Notes: generated by a model from the letters alone, not told the origin. A DNA stretch of 64,000 nt from Streptomyces sp. A012304 (GCF_026008495.1 NZ_BQUN01000040.1:1-64000); one strand, 5' to 3'; counted from the first letter of the stretch, positions 16,803-26,400 are shown. Program-made: numbers and translations.

Positions 16803-16879
16803 TTCCATTTCCGAGTGTCCATCAACGAAGAACCACCACGCCGTAGGCGACGCACAAGGTAGCGCAGTTCGGAGGGGAC

Positions 16880-17140
16880 ATGAGTGACGTGGTCATCCTG
16901 CCACGTTGCCCGGAAACGGGGAAGGCGTCATTCCGGGCCGAGGGTGAGGCTCGTGCCTGGCTCATCAGGCAGCCACTGATCCAGAAGATTCCGGACCGGA
17001 TCTATCGGTGCCCCGGCTGCCGGTACTGGCATTTCACCGGGTCCCATCATCTGACCAGTCGGAAAATCGAGTGGCGACGAAACTACGGCAGGCGTGAAGC
17101 CGCTCCCCGGCGCAGCCGCAAGAAGAGGGGCAGGAACTGA
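16880..17140 (+). CDS. Small basic zinc-ribbon-like protein
   Basis: An 86-residue protein starting at ATG 16880 after GGAGGGG. It has a Cys in RCPETGK (residue 10) and a CPGC pair followed by WHFTGSHH (residues 47-58), so a Cys3/His or Cys4-like zinc site is plausible. The C-terminus is strongly basic (RRSRKKRGRN). Similar short proteins with YRCPxCxxWHLT occur in actinobacterial and phage genomes without known function; nucleic-acid binding is a reasonable guess. Confidence 0.65.
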   Translation: MSDVVILPRCPETGKASFRAEGEARAWLIRQPLIQKIPDRIYRCPGCRYWHFTGSHHLTSRKIEWRRNYGRREAAPRRSRKKRGRN

Positions 17141-17345
17141 CGAAAGGAGCAGTCCTTTCGTTTCTCCGTGCGTGGATCGAACCAACACAACACCACGTAC
17201 AGGATCCGCAGAGCACCGGGTGGTCGGCAACTGTGGGCCGTTGACGGAAAACCAGCCGAACGGCTGCGGTACGGGCAGGCCCCGGACCCGTTCCTTCGGT
17301 TTCGGGGCCGACTTTCCCACCTATTCGAGCAGGAAGACGACCAGA

Positions 17346-18167
17346 TTGCGACAGAACCTGAGCAGGGGAATGGTCGTGGCCGCCGCCGCGACAAGTATTT
17401 TGTCCCTGTACGGAACCCCAGCGTCCGCGGACTCGCGCTCCGAGGGGGCTTCCGGGGTATCGCCCAGCACACGGTCGGGCCACACCGCCGAGGCTCCGGC
17501 GGACACCGCCGCGAGCACCGACGGCAGCTCCACCAACGTGCGCGCCGAGGGCAACCCGTCCCTTCGGTACACCTGGACCAGCGGCCCGAACTCGCCCGGG
17601 CCGTACGGGGCTTCCCCCGACGCCGACCGGCAGCACGGCGATCAAGGCCACAGCCACGACGTCAGGCATGGCTATGACGCCGGCTACGGGGACGACAGCG
17701 GTGGTGGTGTCGGCGCCGGTAACGGCGATGACAGCGGTGGTGGTGTCGGCGCCGGCTACGGCGATGACAGCGGTGGTGGTGTCGGCGCCGGTAACGGCGA
17801 TGACAGCGGCGCTGGCGATGACGGCGGCGCTGGCGATGACGGCGGCGCTGGCGATGACGGCGGCGCTGGCGATGACGGCGGCGCCGGCGATGACACCGGT
17901 GGTGGCGAAAACGCCGGCAGCAGCGACGACTTGTCCCCACTGCCCACGGAGCCGTCGGCATCATCGCCCAACACCGTTCCAGCGGGGAACAAGGCGCCCT
18001 CGTTGCCGCAGGCGGCCAGCTCCACTGCCAAGGACCGGACGCAGCCTCCCTCGCTCGCTGAGACCGGCAGTGAAGAGGAGACGCTCGTGGCTTCGGGGCT
18101 CTCCGCGCTGCTACTGGCGAGCGGCGTCATCCTGTACCGACGAGGCCGAGCCGCGTCCCTTCGGTAG
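17346..18167 (+). CDS. Sortase-anchored (LAETG) repeat surface protein
   Basis: The 273-residue product starts at TTG 17346 (MRQNLSRGMVVAAAATS..., a normal signal peptide ending in TPASA); ATG at 17370 would remove the basic n-region. The mature protein has a Ser/Thr/Gly spacer, then a Gly/Asp repeat region encoded at 17682-17897, a Pro/Ser stalk and a C-terminal sorting signal: LAETG, a hydrophobic helix, then RRGRAASLR. LAxTG is the motif of Streptomyces class E sortases, so the protein should be attached to the cell wall. The highly acidic Asp-Asp repeats may bind cations. There is no adhesion or enzyme domain, and a strong terminator follows. Confidence 0.8.
   Translation: MRQNLSRGMVVAAAATSILSLYGTPASADSRSEGASGVSPSTRSGHTAEAPADTAASTDGSSTNVRAEGNPSLRYTWTSGPNSPGPYGASPDADRQHGDQGHSHDVRHGYDAGYGDDSGGGVGAGNGDDSGGGVGAGYGDDSGGGVGAGNGDDSGAGDDGGAGDDGGAGDDGGAGDDGGAGDDTGGGENAGSSDDLSPLPTEPSASSPNTVPAGNKAPSLPQAASSTAKDRTQPPSLAETGSEEETLVASGLSALLLASGVILYRRGRAASLR
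17682..17897 (+). repeat. In-gene tandem repeats (36-bp then 18-bp units)
   Basis: Three 36-bp units coding G[YN]GDDSGGGVGA are followed by about five 18-bp units coding GAGDDG. Nearly identical neighbouring units indicate recent expansion by slippage; copy number probably varies between strains. Confidence 0.85.
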
Positions 18168-18194
18168 ACAGGCTCCACTCGGTAGCGCCCCCTC

Positions 18195-18223
18195 GGGTGC
18201 CGGACGCATCGTGTCCGGCACCC
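18195..18223 (+). terminator. Terminator after the LAETG protein
   Basis: GGGTGCCGGAC, loop GCATCGT, GTCCGGCACCC: a perfect 11-bp stem 28 bases after the stop codon. Confidence 0.75.
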
Positions 18224-18415
18224 GGACTCGTTCTCGGCCGCGATCACGCCCGGCTCGGTCATGGCTCACCCCGCGCGGGTGGTCAGGTGACTCAGGCAGA
18301 GAACTCGGTCAGCGGTCGGCATACAGATGACTGGGTGTCTGCGGAGCGCATACGGAAAGGCAGGCGGCGGCGTACGCGCTGCGACTGCTGCCGATGAGCG
18401 GAGACAGGAGCAGCC

Positions 18416-19579
18416 ATGGCAGCACAGCAACGACGGCACAGAAGATGGCCCACGTATGTAGCGGTCGGCATCACCGCGTCGACCGCCCTGGTGCCGGGAC
18501 CGGGACCCGCCCTGAGCGCCGGCGTGGGAGAGGCCGCCAAGACGCCTGTGCCGACGGCGACGGTCACTGGCGAACCGCCCGTATCACCGGCATCTCCCGC
18601 ACCGTCCGCCCCGCTTCCTGCCTATGGTGCCTACCTCCACTACTCACCGCGGGGCGTGGCCCTGACGGGGTGGCTCAGCCGGTGGCTGGGCGGCGCCGAC
18701 CTGCGCGTGGGGCGTACGTATCTGCCGGGTGACCGCTGGAGCAACATTGAGGGTGCGCCCCGCTTTCTGGACTACTGGTCGGCCTGGCGTCGGGAGAGGG
18801 CCGACAGGATCCTTGTCCTCAACGTGCCCATGCTGGAACGCAATGAGGAGAGCGTCTCCGATGCCGAGGTGCGTGACCTGCTGGGCCGGGGCGCGGCGGG
18901 GGCGTTCGACGCGCACTATCGCCGCCTGGCCGAGCGGCTGGTCGAGTTGAGGGTGCCGGACACCGTGCTCGTGCTCGGCTGGGAGATGAACGGCACCACG
19001 TACACCCATCGGTGCGGGCCGGACCCGCAGGCCTGGAAGACGTACTGGGACAGGATCGTCACCACCATGCGATCCGTCGCGGGCCAGAAGTTCCGTTTCG
19101 ACTTCGCGCCGAGCCGCGGGCGCGACGCCATTCCCTGGACGGAGTGCTATCCGGGGGACGACACGGTCGACATCATCGGCATGGACGCGTATGACCAGCC
19201 ACAGGGAATGTCATTCGACGAGCAGGTGACAGAGCCGTACGGGCTACAGAAACACGTGGACTTCGCCAGGGAACACGGCAAACCCGTTTCGTATCCGGAG
19301 TGGGGTCTGTTCCGCAACGGCGACAACGCGGAGTACATGCGGCGCATGCTCGCCTGGATCGACCAACACAAGCCGCTGTACAACACGCTCACCGACTACT
19401 GCCCGCACGGCGTGTGGCGGTGCAGGCGGAACCCCAGGGCGGCCGAGGTGTACCGGTCCGAGCTCTTCGGCCGTACCGAGCCCGGGCCGATGCCCGTGCC
19501 CAGCCCCGTACCGCTACCGCAGCACACACCGGTGCCGCTGCCCCGCCCGGAGTGCTCATCGCTGGACCTGGGCGACTGA
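18416..19579 (+). CDS. Secreted GH26-like glycoside hydrolase
   Basis: A 387-residue exported protein: signal peptide about 1-40, a Pro/Thr linker, then a (beta/alpha)8 glycosidase from about residue 65 to 350. The acid/base Glu is in LGWEMNGTTY and the nucleophile Glu in YPEWGLF, the arrangement seen in GH26 and related clan GH-A enzymes. The tail is Pro/Val-rich. ATG at 18416 follows ACAGGAG. It lies tail-to-tail with the exopolysaccharide cluster at 19669-29093 and may trim or release that polymer; substrate specificity cannot be read from the sequence. Confidence 0.8.
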   Translation: MAAQQRRHRRWPTYVAVGITASTALVPGPGPALSAGVGEAAKTPVPTATVTGEPPVSPASPAPSAPLPAYGAYLHYSPRGVALTGWLSRWLGGADLRVGRTYLPGDRWSNIEGAPRFLDYWSAWRRERADRILVLNVPMLERNEESVSDAEVRDLLGRGAAGAFDAHYRRLAERLVELRVPDTVLVLGWEMNGTTYTHRCGPDPQAWKTYWDRIVTTMRSVAGQKFRFDFAPSRGRDAIPWTECYPGDDTVDIIGMDAYDQPQGMSFDEQVTEPYGLQKHVDFAREHGKPVSYPEWGLFRNGDNAEYMRRMLAWIDQHKPLYNTLTDYCPHGVWRCRRNPRAAEVYRSELFGRTEPGPMPVPSPVPLPQHTPVPLPRPECSSLDLGD

Positions 19580-19668
19580 ACCCGGTACTGGCTCGGCGGA
19601 CCGCTCTGCATCCGCTTCGACCGGTGGTCCCGCATCCGGCGACCCCGACGATCCGAGGCGGCGGAGGC

Positions 19669-20811
19669 TCAGGTCCTGCCGCCGCCCCGTTCCTTCCACC
19701 CGCGCACCAGTTCCTTGGCCCGGCTGCGCGCGGCGACCTCGCAGAGGACCGCCGACAGCAGCGGGGCGGTGCGCCGCCGGGCCAGCAGCAAACGCTGGTT
19801 GACCACGGGATCGGGGCGCCAGTGGTGCTTGTACGGCTCGTCGCCGCGAAGCAGGCTCAATGTGCCGCGCTCACCGGTGCCGGTGTGCCGGGCGCAGGTG
19901 TCCAGCAGCATCACGGCGATGCTCGCCTTCCGCTCGCGCAGCAGCGGATGGACGCCGTACAGATAGCAGCCCGCCAGAAGCGGAGCCAGCAGCGTCAGGT
20001 CGACGGCCACCACTTCGCCGTCCAGCAGGAACTCGGTAACCGCGGCGTCGCCGGAGCGCACCAGCGGCCCAACCGCGCGCACGAGGTGCGTGGCAAACCG
20101 TTCCCGAAGATGCTCCGGCGTCACCCCGCGGCTCTGCCACTGCAACCGGTGCAGCGTGAGGAGCCGCCGCAGCGCAGCGTCCACCTCATCGGGGGACACG
20201 GTCCTGCGTGTCACGCCCATCGCCGTCAGTTTGCGCAACTGGTACCGCGCCCATCGGGCCTTCGCCCCGGGCAGCCGGGCCACCAACTCCTCCATCGATA
20301 CGGCGGGCAGTTCAAGGCAGACTGAGTCGCGCACCCGGCGGCGCGGTCCTCGCCAGAGCTCGTAGACGCGCTCGACCGCGCTGCCCGGCCGTACCTCGCG
20401 GAAGTCGATCAGCGCCGTGCGGGCGGCCGCCGACAGTGCCTCGGCGAGCGCGGCCGCCGCCGGGCCGGCGTGCTCGTCGTCAAGCAGCACGTCCCCGAAG
20501 TCGGAGATGGCGCCACCCAGCGGGACGAGCCGGGGCAGCGGTTGTCCGACCCGCATCAGCGGTGCGACCGCACGGAGTTCCCCCTGTTCACCGGGGGCCC
20601 CGCCGTCGCGCACCAGCACCAGCCGCAGCCGGCCGGGCCTGCCGTACGACGTCCACCACGAGTGCAGCCAGGCGTGGCTCTGGAAGGGGGTCGCCGCACG
20701 GCACCTGCGGTACAGCCGACCCCAGGCCGGGCCCAGTGCCGCGAACTCCCGGTCGTCGGTGCACAGTTCGACCCGCAGGGTGCCACCGCGGGCCCGCAGC
20801 AGCCCGCTCAC
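19669..20811 (-). CDS. GNAT-fold acyltransferase (CelD/BioF2-like) of the exopolysaccharide cluster
   Basis: A 380-residue protein of the CelD/FemAB-like acetyltransferase group: N-terminal FQSHAWLHSWW and VAPLMR, then the second GNAT-like half with LLTLHRLQWQSRG, DGEVVAVDLTLLAPLLAGCYLYGVHP and LSLLRGDEPYKHHW. Such proteins occur in extracellular polysaccharide clusters and may acylate sugars or amino sugars. GTG at 20811 overlaps the Wzz-like gene stop as GTGA, so it is the last gene of the cluster operon. Confidence 0.8.
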   Translation of the reverse strand: MSGLLRARGGTLRVELCTDDREFAALGPAWGRLYRRCRAATPFQSHAWLHSWWTSYGRPGRLRLVLVRDGGAPGEQGELRAVAPLMRVGQPLPRLVPLGGAISDFGDVLLDDEHAGPAAAALAEALSAAARTALIDFREVRPGSAVERVYELWRGPRRRVRDSVCLELPAVSMEELVARLPGAKARWARYQLRKLTAMGVTRRTVSPDEVDAALRRLLTLHRLQWQSRGVTPEHLRERFATHLVRAVGPLVRSGDAAVTEFLLDGEVVAVDLTLLAPLLAGCYLYGVHPLLRERKASIAVMLLDTCARHTGTGERGTLSLLRGDEPYKHHWRPDPVVNQRLLLARRRTAPLLSAVLCEVAARSRAKELVRGWKERGGGRT

Positions 20812-21497
20812 GGCTGCTCGCGCGCGTCGCCGGCGGTGGCCGGACCGGGCACGACGGCTGGGTGTGCGCTGTCGGCGGCGGCGCGCGGTCGGACCAGCAG
20901 CGCGAGGCCGCCCAGCAAGCCGCCCGCGCTCGCGCCCACCAGGCCGGTCAGCACGGGGGACGCCGAGGACGGTTCGGCGGGCTTGACGGCTCGGGAGAAC
21001 TGCTGGAGTTCGACTTGCGTGGCGTTCTTGGCGTGATTGGCGTGCCGCGTCAGCGCGCGGATGACCGCATTGGCCATGTCGACGGCGAGCTCGGGGCGGG
21101 TGGCGGTGGCTGTCACGGCGACCATGGGAGCGTCCGGGGAAGTCGCCGACCGCACGCTCTCGCGCAGCGTCCTCACCGGTACGCCCGCCCACACCTGGGC
21201 GTCCCCGAGCACCGCGAGCTGCGTGGCGACCCGGCCGTACGCCTGGGCGAAACCGAGCGCTGCCTGGGGGTCCGACTTCTCGGTCGGTACGGCGACGACG
21301 TAGGCCGTGGCCGAGTACGCGGGCGCCGTGAGGGCGCCGTACGCGCCGCCGGTGACACCTCCGGCGAGGGTGCCGACCGCGAGCAGGGACCACGCCGGAA
21401 GCGTCCTCAGGCGTGGGAACACCGGACGCTTCCGGGCCGCGGGTGCCGGGTATGGCGAGGATTCCGTTGTGGAGGTCGTGGAGGTCGTGGAGGTCAT
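20808..21497 (-). CDS. Wzz/Kdp-like polysaccharide co-polymerase (chain-length determinant domain)
   Basis: A 229-residue membrane protein with two transmembrane helices (about 36-56 and 183-203) flanking an extracellular domain (ATAYVVAVPTEKSDPQAALGFAQAYGRVA...), the layout of Wzz-type co-polymerases; no tyrosine kinase domain is attached. ATG 21497 has GGAAAG upstream and is preferred to ATG 21515 inside the glycosyltransferase gene. The N-terminus carries a TST repeat. It probably controls chain length or export of the polymer. Confidence 0.72.
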   Translation of the reverse strand: MTSTTSTTSTTESSPYPAPAARKRPVFPRLRTLPAWSLLAVGTLAGGVTGGAYGALTAPAYSATAYVVAVPTEKSDPQAALGFAQAYGRVATQLAVLGDAQVWAGVPVRTLRESVRSATSPDAPMVAVTATATRPELAVDMANAVIRALTRHANHAKNATQVELQQFSRAVKPAEPSSASPVLTGLVGASAGGLLGGLALLVRPRAAADSAHPAVVPGPATAGDAREQP

Positions 21498-21504
21498 GAG
21501 GTGG

Positions 21505-22674
21505 TCACTTTCCATGGGGACGAGGATGAGCGGAGACGGTGGCCGCGTACACGTCCATCAGCTGTGAGGTGGTGCGTGTGATGCAGTAGTGGCGGGCGGT
21601 GGGGGAGGCAGGACGGTTCGGCGGGCGAGACCGCCCGGCCTCGGTCAGGGCGCGGGTCTCGGCCAGGGCGCGGGCGAACGCGTCCGCGCCGCCCCGCACC
21701 CGGCGGGCCCCGACGGCAAGGCGGGACGGCAGGTCCTCAACGGCCGGGCAGGATGCGTAGAGCACCGGCAGTCCCGCCGCCAGGCCCTCCACGACGGCGA
21801 GCCCGAACGCCTCCTCGTGGCTCGGCGAGGCCAGTACGTCCATCGCGGAGGTCAGCGCCGGCAGATCGGGACCGGGGGAGCCGTCGGGCACGTACGGCCG
21901 CTCGCCCGTGAGCAGCACCCGGTCGGCCACTCCGGCCCGCTGGGCGGCGGCCCGCAGAAGGCTCTCCTGCGGGCCGCCGCCGACCAGCAGCAGCCAGCAG
22001 TCGGCGGGCAGTTGAGCGAGGGCGCCGATCAGGACGCCGAACCGCTTGCCCTCGGTCAGCCGGCCGATGCCGCCGATGACGTACGCGCCCTGCGGCAGCC
22101 TGAATTGGCGGCGGGTGCGTTCGCGGACGGCCGGGTCGAAGCGGAAACGGGCCACGTCGATGCCGTTGGGCACGATCCTCACGCGCGGTTCGGGTACGCC
22201 CCAGCGCCTGAGCCGGTCGGCCACCGCGGCTGAAACCGCGACCGTGACGTGGCCCAGCCGCTCGCCGGCCAGGTACAGCGCGCGCACGCCGGGGCTCAGG
22301 GCGCGGCCCTCCATCTGTGTGCCGCCGAGGGAGTGTTCGGTGGCCACCACGGCTCGCACGCCCGCCAGGCGCGCGGCGACCCTGCCGTACACGCAGGCCC
22401 GGTAGAGATGGGTGTGTACGAGGTCGTAGCGGCCGGACCGGATCAGGCGGACCAGGCGGGCCAGGGCGGACAGGTCGCGGTTACCGGTCATGCCCAGGTG
22501 GACGACGCGGACACCGTCCGCCGTCAGGCCCTCGGCGACCGGGCCTGGGTTGGTGAGCGTCACGACGTCGCAGTCGGCGGGCAGGTGGCGCAGCAGCAGC
22601 CGGAGTTGCTGTTCGGCACCGCCGACGCCGAGGCCCGTGATGATGTGCAGGGCCTTCAACTCGGGCGTCGTCAA
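21505..22674 (-). CDS. Glycosyltransferase family 4
   Basis: A 389-residue GT-B enzyme: N-terminal HIITGLGVGGAEQQLRLLL, donor-binding domain with IPNGIDVARF-like VPNGIDVARF, IGRLTEGKRF and the EX7E motif region EEAFGLAVVEGLAAGLPV. It would add a sugar to the lipid-linked repeat unit at the cytosolic face. The TTG start at 22674, three bases after the deacetylase stop, is supported by GAGGGG. Confidence 0.88.
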   Translation of the reverse strand: MTTPELKALHIITGLGVGGAEQQLRLLLRHLPADCDVVTLTNPGPVAEGLTADGVRVVHLGMTGNRDLSALARLVRLIRSGRYDLVHTHLYRACVYGRVAARLAGVRAVVATEHSLGGTQMEGRALSPGVRALYLAGERLGHVTVAVSAAVADRLRRWGVPEPRVRIVPNGIDVARFRFDPAVRERTRRQFRLPQGAYVIGGIGRLTEGKRFGVLIGALAQLPADCWLLLVGGGPQESLLRAAAQRAGVADRVLLTGERPYVPDGSPGPDLPALTSAMDVLASPSHEEAFGLAVVEGLAAGLPVLYASCPAVEDLPSRLAVGARRVRGGADAFARALAETRALTEAGRSRPPNRPASPTARHYCITRTTSQLMDVYAATVSAHPRPHGK

Positions 22675-22677
22675 GGG

Positions 22678-23445
22678 TCACACCCCCTCGACGGGGCGGC
22701 GGGGCAGCCGATGCTTGAGGTACAGCCGCCAGGCCGTGTCGTTCTCGCCGACATGGACGCGGGGGAGGGCGAAGAGGCCGGTCAGATGGCCGGGGTCGGT
22801 GGCGCAGGCATAGGCGTAGCCGGCTGCCCGTACGGCCTCGACCGCGCGGCGATGGAGCCTCCCGTACGGGTAGCAGAAGCCGTGGACGTCAGCACCGGTC
22901 ACTTCGGAGAGCAGGGTTCTGCTGTCGCTCACCTCGGCCTGGAGCAGCGCGTCGTCGGCCCGGGTCAGGTCGACGTGGGTGAGGCCGTGCGAGCCGATCT
23001 CGATGCCCTCGGCGGCGGCGTGCCGGATGCCCTCCGCCGACAGCAGCGGCCTGCGCGGGCCCAGTGGATCCCAGGCATTGTCGCCGCCGAGTCTGCCCGG
23101 CAGCACGAACAGGGTGGCGCCGCAGCCGTGGCGGCGTAGCAGCGGCAGGGCGTGCACGACGAAATCGGCGTACCCGTCGTCGAAGGTCAGGCCCACCAGG
23201 CCCTGGCGCACACCCCGGGCGCGCGAGGTGAGCAACTCGCGCACGCCGACGCCACGCAGCCCTCGGCGGCGCAACCAGCGGAGCTGCCGGTCCAGGCGCC
23301 GGGGCGAGACGGTGATGCGGTACGGGTCGTGCGAACAGTCGCCCACGGAGTGGTACATCACCACCCACGGAGATGGGCCGGGGCTGCACAGGGGCCTGCC
23401 TGGTGCGGGGCCGGGGAGGAGCGCGGGCTCAGCGGGCACGGGCAT
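22678..23445 (-). CDS. Polysaccharide deacetylase (NodB/CE4)
   Basis: A 255-residue protein with VMYHSVG, motif 1 TFDDGY (metal Asp), motif 2 SHGLTHVD (metal His pair) and FCYPYG. No convincing signal peptide is seen, so it may act on lipid-linked intermediates or be exported by another route. ATG at 23445 has GGAGG upstream. It starts inside the end of the flippase gene (17-base overlap). It would remove N- or O-acyl groups from the polymer. Confidence 0.88.
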   Translation of the reverse strand: MPVPAEPALLPGPAPGRPLCSPGPSPWVVMYHSVGDCSHDPYRITVSPRRLDRQLRWLRRRGLRGVGVRELLTSRARGVRQGLVGLTFDDGYADFVVHALPLLRRHGCGATLFVLPGRLGGDNAWDPLGPRRPLLSAEGIRHAAAEGIEIGSHGLTHVDLTRADDALLQAEVSDSRTLLSEVTGADVHGFCYPYGRLHRRAVEAVRAAGYAYACATDPGHLTGLFALPRVHVGENDTAWRLYLKHRLPRRPVEGV

Positions 23446-25078
23446 GCGGAAGCCTCCAAAAGACGCCACGGAATACGGAGACGAGGCCCTGCTCGCCCGG
23501 AGCACGGGCCAGCAGAAGGAAGACGACGGTCACGGACGCGCTGCCGGCCGCGAGCCCGAGGCCGGGGGAGCCGATGCGGCTGGTGCACAACCAGCCGGCG
23601 CCACAGGCGACCACCGCCGCGCACAGCGGCCTGCCCATCCCTGCCAGCACCCGCCGAGTGCGGATCGGCACGCTGCGCGTCTCCATGCCGTGCAGCAGGA
23701 GCAGAGCGGTGAGGGTGATGCCGGCCGCGTTGGCCGCCGCAATCCCCAGCACGCCCCACGAGCCGACCGCCGCAGCGCCGGCCCACGACGTGACGGCGGC
23801 TCCCGCGGTCATGGCGGCCACCGGGTACCAGGTGGGCCGCCCGGCGGAGAAGTAGGACCGGACGAGCGCGCCCACCAGGGCATGGCCGAGCAGCCCGAGC
23901 GCGTACACACGCATGACCGCGGCGGTGGCCGAGGTGTCCTGCGCCGTGAACGCGCCCCGCTGGAACAGCAGATGGACGAGCTGCGGGCCACATGCGACGA
24001 CGGCCGCGGCGCCGAGCAGCACGACGCGGGAGACCACCTTCAGATCGCGCTCGACGCGGTCGCGGGCCCGTTCGGTGTCGCCCTCGGCCAGCGCCCGCGC
24101 CACGACCGGAAAGGTGACCGTGCAGAGCATCAGGGCGAGCACCATCGGCATCTGGGCCACCTTCTGGGCGTAGTTCAGATGCGAGATGGCTCCGGAGGGG
24201 AGTGTGGAGGCCAGGAACCGCTCGATGAGGACCTGGGACTGACGGCACAGGGCGAAGAGCACGACGGTGCCGACGAGGGCGAGGCCCACGGCGCGCCGGG
24301 ACGCCTCTTCGGCTGTCGCGGCGGTCCCTGGGGCCGTTGCCTTGCGGCTCAGCTGCCGTACCAGGGAGGGAAGCTGGATGACAACCATGAGCGCGCCGCC
24401 CACCGCGACACCGACCGCCGCCGCCCGTACGCCCCAGCGCGCGCCGAGGAGGGACATCGCCGTGATGATGGCGGCGTTGTAGGCGACGTAGATGGCCGCG
24501 GGTGCGACGAACCGGCGGTGCGCGCGCAGGGCCGCGCTGCAGTAGCCGGCCAGGCCGAAGGTCAGGACGCATGTGGCGGTGAGCCGGGTGCAGTCCACCG
24601 CGAATCGCGGGTCCGTCAGCCCCGGCGCCAGAGACTTCACCAGGTATGGCGCCGTGCAGACGAGCAGCACCGAAACGGCCGCGAACGCCAGCGACAGGCG
24701 GGGCAGCGTGGCGCGGACCAGGGCACGCACCGGGTCGCCCGCGCCGTCCCGGGCACGGCGGGCCAGGGCCGCACTGAACGCCGGTACGAGCGCGAAGGCC
24801 AGCCCGTCCTCGATCAGCAGCGTCGCCGCGAACTCCGGTACGGTCCAGGCGACCAGGAAGGCGTCCGTCTCGCTCCCGGCCCCGAAGAGGCGGGCCAGTA
24901 CCTGGTCCCGGACCAGGCCCAGCACGGCTCCGGCCAGGGAGAGGGCGACGGTGACGAGGGCGGCCCTGGCGAGGAAGCCCTGCGAGAGGGGCCTGGCGCC
25001 GCTGGTGTCCGGGCGGCCGGTGCCGGCACCCGCCGGGGGAACGGTGGCCTCCCCGGCCCCTGGTCGGATGATCGTCAT
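23429..25078 (-). CDS. MurJ/MviN-like lipid II-type flippase (Wzx role)
   Basis: A 549-residue protein with about 13-14 membrane helices and the MviN signature (LGLVRDQVLARLFGAGSETDAFLVAWTVPEF). Within a polysaccharide cluster it most likely flips the polyprenyl-linked repeat unit, rather than peptidoglycan lipid II. ATG 25078 overlaps the O-antigen ligase stop (ATGA). Confidence 0.87.
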   Translation of the reverse strand: MTIIRPGAGEATVPPAGAGTGRPDTSGARPLSQGFLARAALVTVALSLAGAVLGLVRDQVLARLFGAGSETDAFLVAWTVPEFAATLLIEDGLAFALVPAFSAALARRARDGAGDPVRALVRATLPRLSLAFAAVSVLLVCTAPYLVKSLAPGLTDPRFAVDCTRLTATCVLTFGLAGYCSAALRAHRRFVAPAAIYVAYNAAIITAMSLLGARWGVRAAAVGVAVGGALMVVIQLPSLVRQLSRKATAPGTAATAEEASRRAVGLALVGTVVLFALCRQSQVLIERFLASTLPSGAISHLNYAQKVAQMPMVLALMLCTVTFPVVARALAEGDTERARDRVERDLKVVSRVVLLGAAAVVACGPQLVHLLFQRGAFTAQDTSATAAVMRVYALGLLGHALVGALVRSYFSAGRPTWYPVAAMTAGAAVTSWAGAAAVGSWGVLGIAAANAAGITLTALLLLHGMETRSVPIRTRRVLAGMGRPLCAAVVACGAGWLCTSRIGSPGLGLAAGSASVTVVFLLLARAPGEQGLVSVFRGVFWRLPHARAR

Positions 25079-26394
25079 CGTGCCGCAGCCTCCTGGGAGA
25101 AGGCCGGATCGGGACGTGCCAGCGCCCACCACGCCGACAGTCCGAGGCATACGGCGGTGAGGACGGTGGAGGGTCCGCCGATGTCGGCGTATGCGAAGCT
25201 GACCAGATGCCAGACCAGCAGGCCGCAGGCGACGAGCGCGCAGTCGAGCCCGGGATCCCTCGCTCGCCGGGCCCGGGCCAGCCTGCGCAGCCCCAGCACC
25301 AGCAGCGCCAGCCAGCTCCCCGCCAGCGTCAGCAGCCCGGTCAGCCCCTGCTCGCCCAGTACCAACAGGTACATGTTGTGCGGTGACAGCAGCGGCTGCT
25401 TCCGGTACGCCGCGCCCGCGCCCTCCGTGTCGCTGCCCGACGACAGCGCCAGCGAGGCGTGCCCGTCGCGGTGCTCGGGGAAGCCCTTGAGGCCCACGCC
25501 CATCAGAGGTCGTTCGCGCCACATGTCGAGGGCCGACGCCCACAGGGCGTACCGGTCGGCGACCGACTGGTCCGGGGCGTGGGCGACCTGCCCGATGCTG
25601 CTGAGCCGCTGCTCCAGCAGTGCGGAGCCGACACCGAACCCGCCCATGAGGATCACGGTGACGGCGGCCACGACCGCCCCCACCCTGACCGCTCGTCGCA
25701 GGCCCGCCAGCACCAGTTGCGCCGTACAGGCGAGGACGGTCGCGATCCACGCGCCCCGGCTGAAGGACACCGCCAGCGGCACCACCAGCAGCAGCGCGCA
25801 CACCAGGGCCCACACCCGTTGCCGTACCGGTGCGGAGCCCAGTGCCAGCCCCACCGCGCACACCAGCCCGAAGGCGACCACGGTCACCATCGCCATGATG
25901 TCGTCGGGGCCGTAGGTGCCGACGGCGCGGATCTCCCGGCCCATGTACGAGGCGCCGCTTTCGGTCGCGTACTGGTGCACACCCACAGCCCCCTGCCACA
26001 CCGCGAGCCCCACCACCGACCAGGCCAGCAGCCGGACATCGCGTCGGTCGCGGATGAGCAGCAGGACGGCGGCCGGGACGAGCACGAAGATCTGCAGATA
26101 GCGCGAGAAACCGGGGACCGCCGTGCCCGGCACTTCGGCTGCCGCCGCCGCGACCGCGATGCCCACCACGGGCATGCCCAGGACCACGGCGGCGGTGCGC
26201 GACAGGGGGCGTCGCCGGTGGTACCAAAGACGTACGGCGCAACACAGTACGACGGCACCGGAGGCGGCGTCGGCGAGGGTCGCGCCGCCTTCGCGGCCCG
26301 GCGCGTCGGGCAGCGCCAGCAGGACGATCACCGCGACCACCGGCATGACGGGGGTCAGCACGCGCGTGGCGGCCAGGGTGGGTGCGTGGCTCAC
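25075..26394 (-). CDS. O-antigen ligase/polymerase-like membrane protein (Wzy role)
   Basis: A 439-residue protein with 11-12 hydrophobic segments and a large extracytoplasmic loop (about residues 240-330: QRLSSIGQVAHAPDQSVADRYALW...MGVGLKGFPEHR...PHNMYL), the layout and H-N-x-x-L type motif of the Wzy_C/WaaL family. It probably polymerises or ligates repeat units outside the membrane. GTG 26394, six bases after the preceding stop. Confidence 0.85.
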   Translation of the reverse strand: MSHAPTLAATRVLTPVMPVVAVIVLLALPDAPGREGGATLADAASGAVVLCCAVRLWYHRRRPLSRTAAVVLGMPVVGIAVAAAAAEVPGTAVPGFSRYLQIFVLVPAAVLLLIRDRRDVRLLAWSVVGLAVWQGAVGVHQYATESGASYMGREIRAVGTYGPDDIMAMVTVVAFGLVCAVGLALGSAPVRQRVWALVCALLLVVPLAVSFSRGAWIATVLACTAQLVLAGLRRAVRVGAVVAAVTVILMGGFGVGSALLEQRLSSIGQVAHAPDQSVADRYALWASALDMWRERPLMGVGLKGFPEHRDGHASLALSSGSDTEGAGAAYRKQPLLSPHNMYLLVLGEQGLTGLLTLAGSWLALLVLGLRRLARARRARDPGLDCALVACGLLVWHLVSFAYADIGGPSTVLTAVCLGLSAWWALARPDPAFSQEAAAR

Positions 26395-26400
26395 CGGTGT

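Noticed and set aside
17682..17897. Regular 36-bp repeats resembling a CRISPR array
   Set aside because: The units are contiguous with no spacers and code in frame for a Gly/Asp repeat within the LAETG protein.
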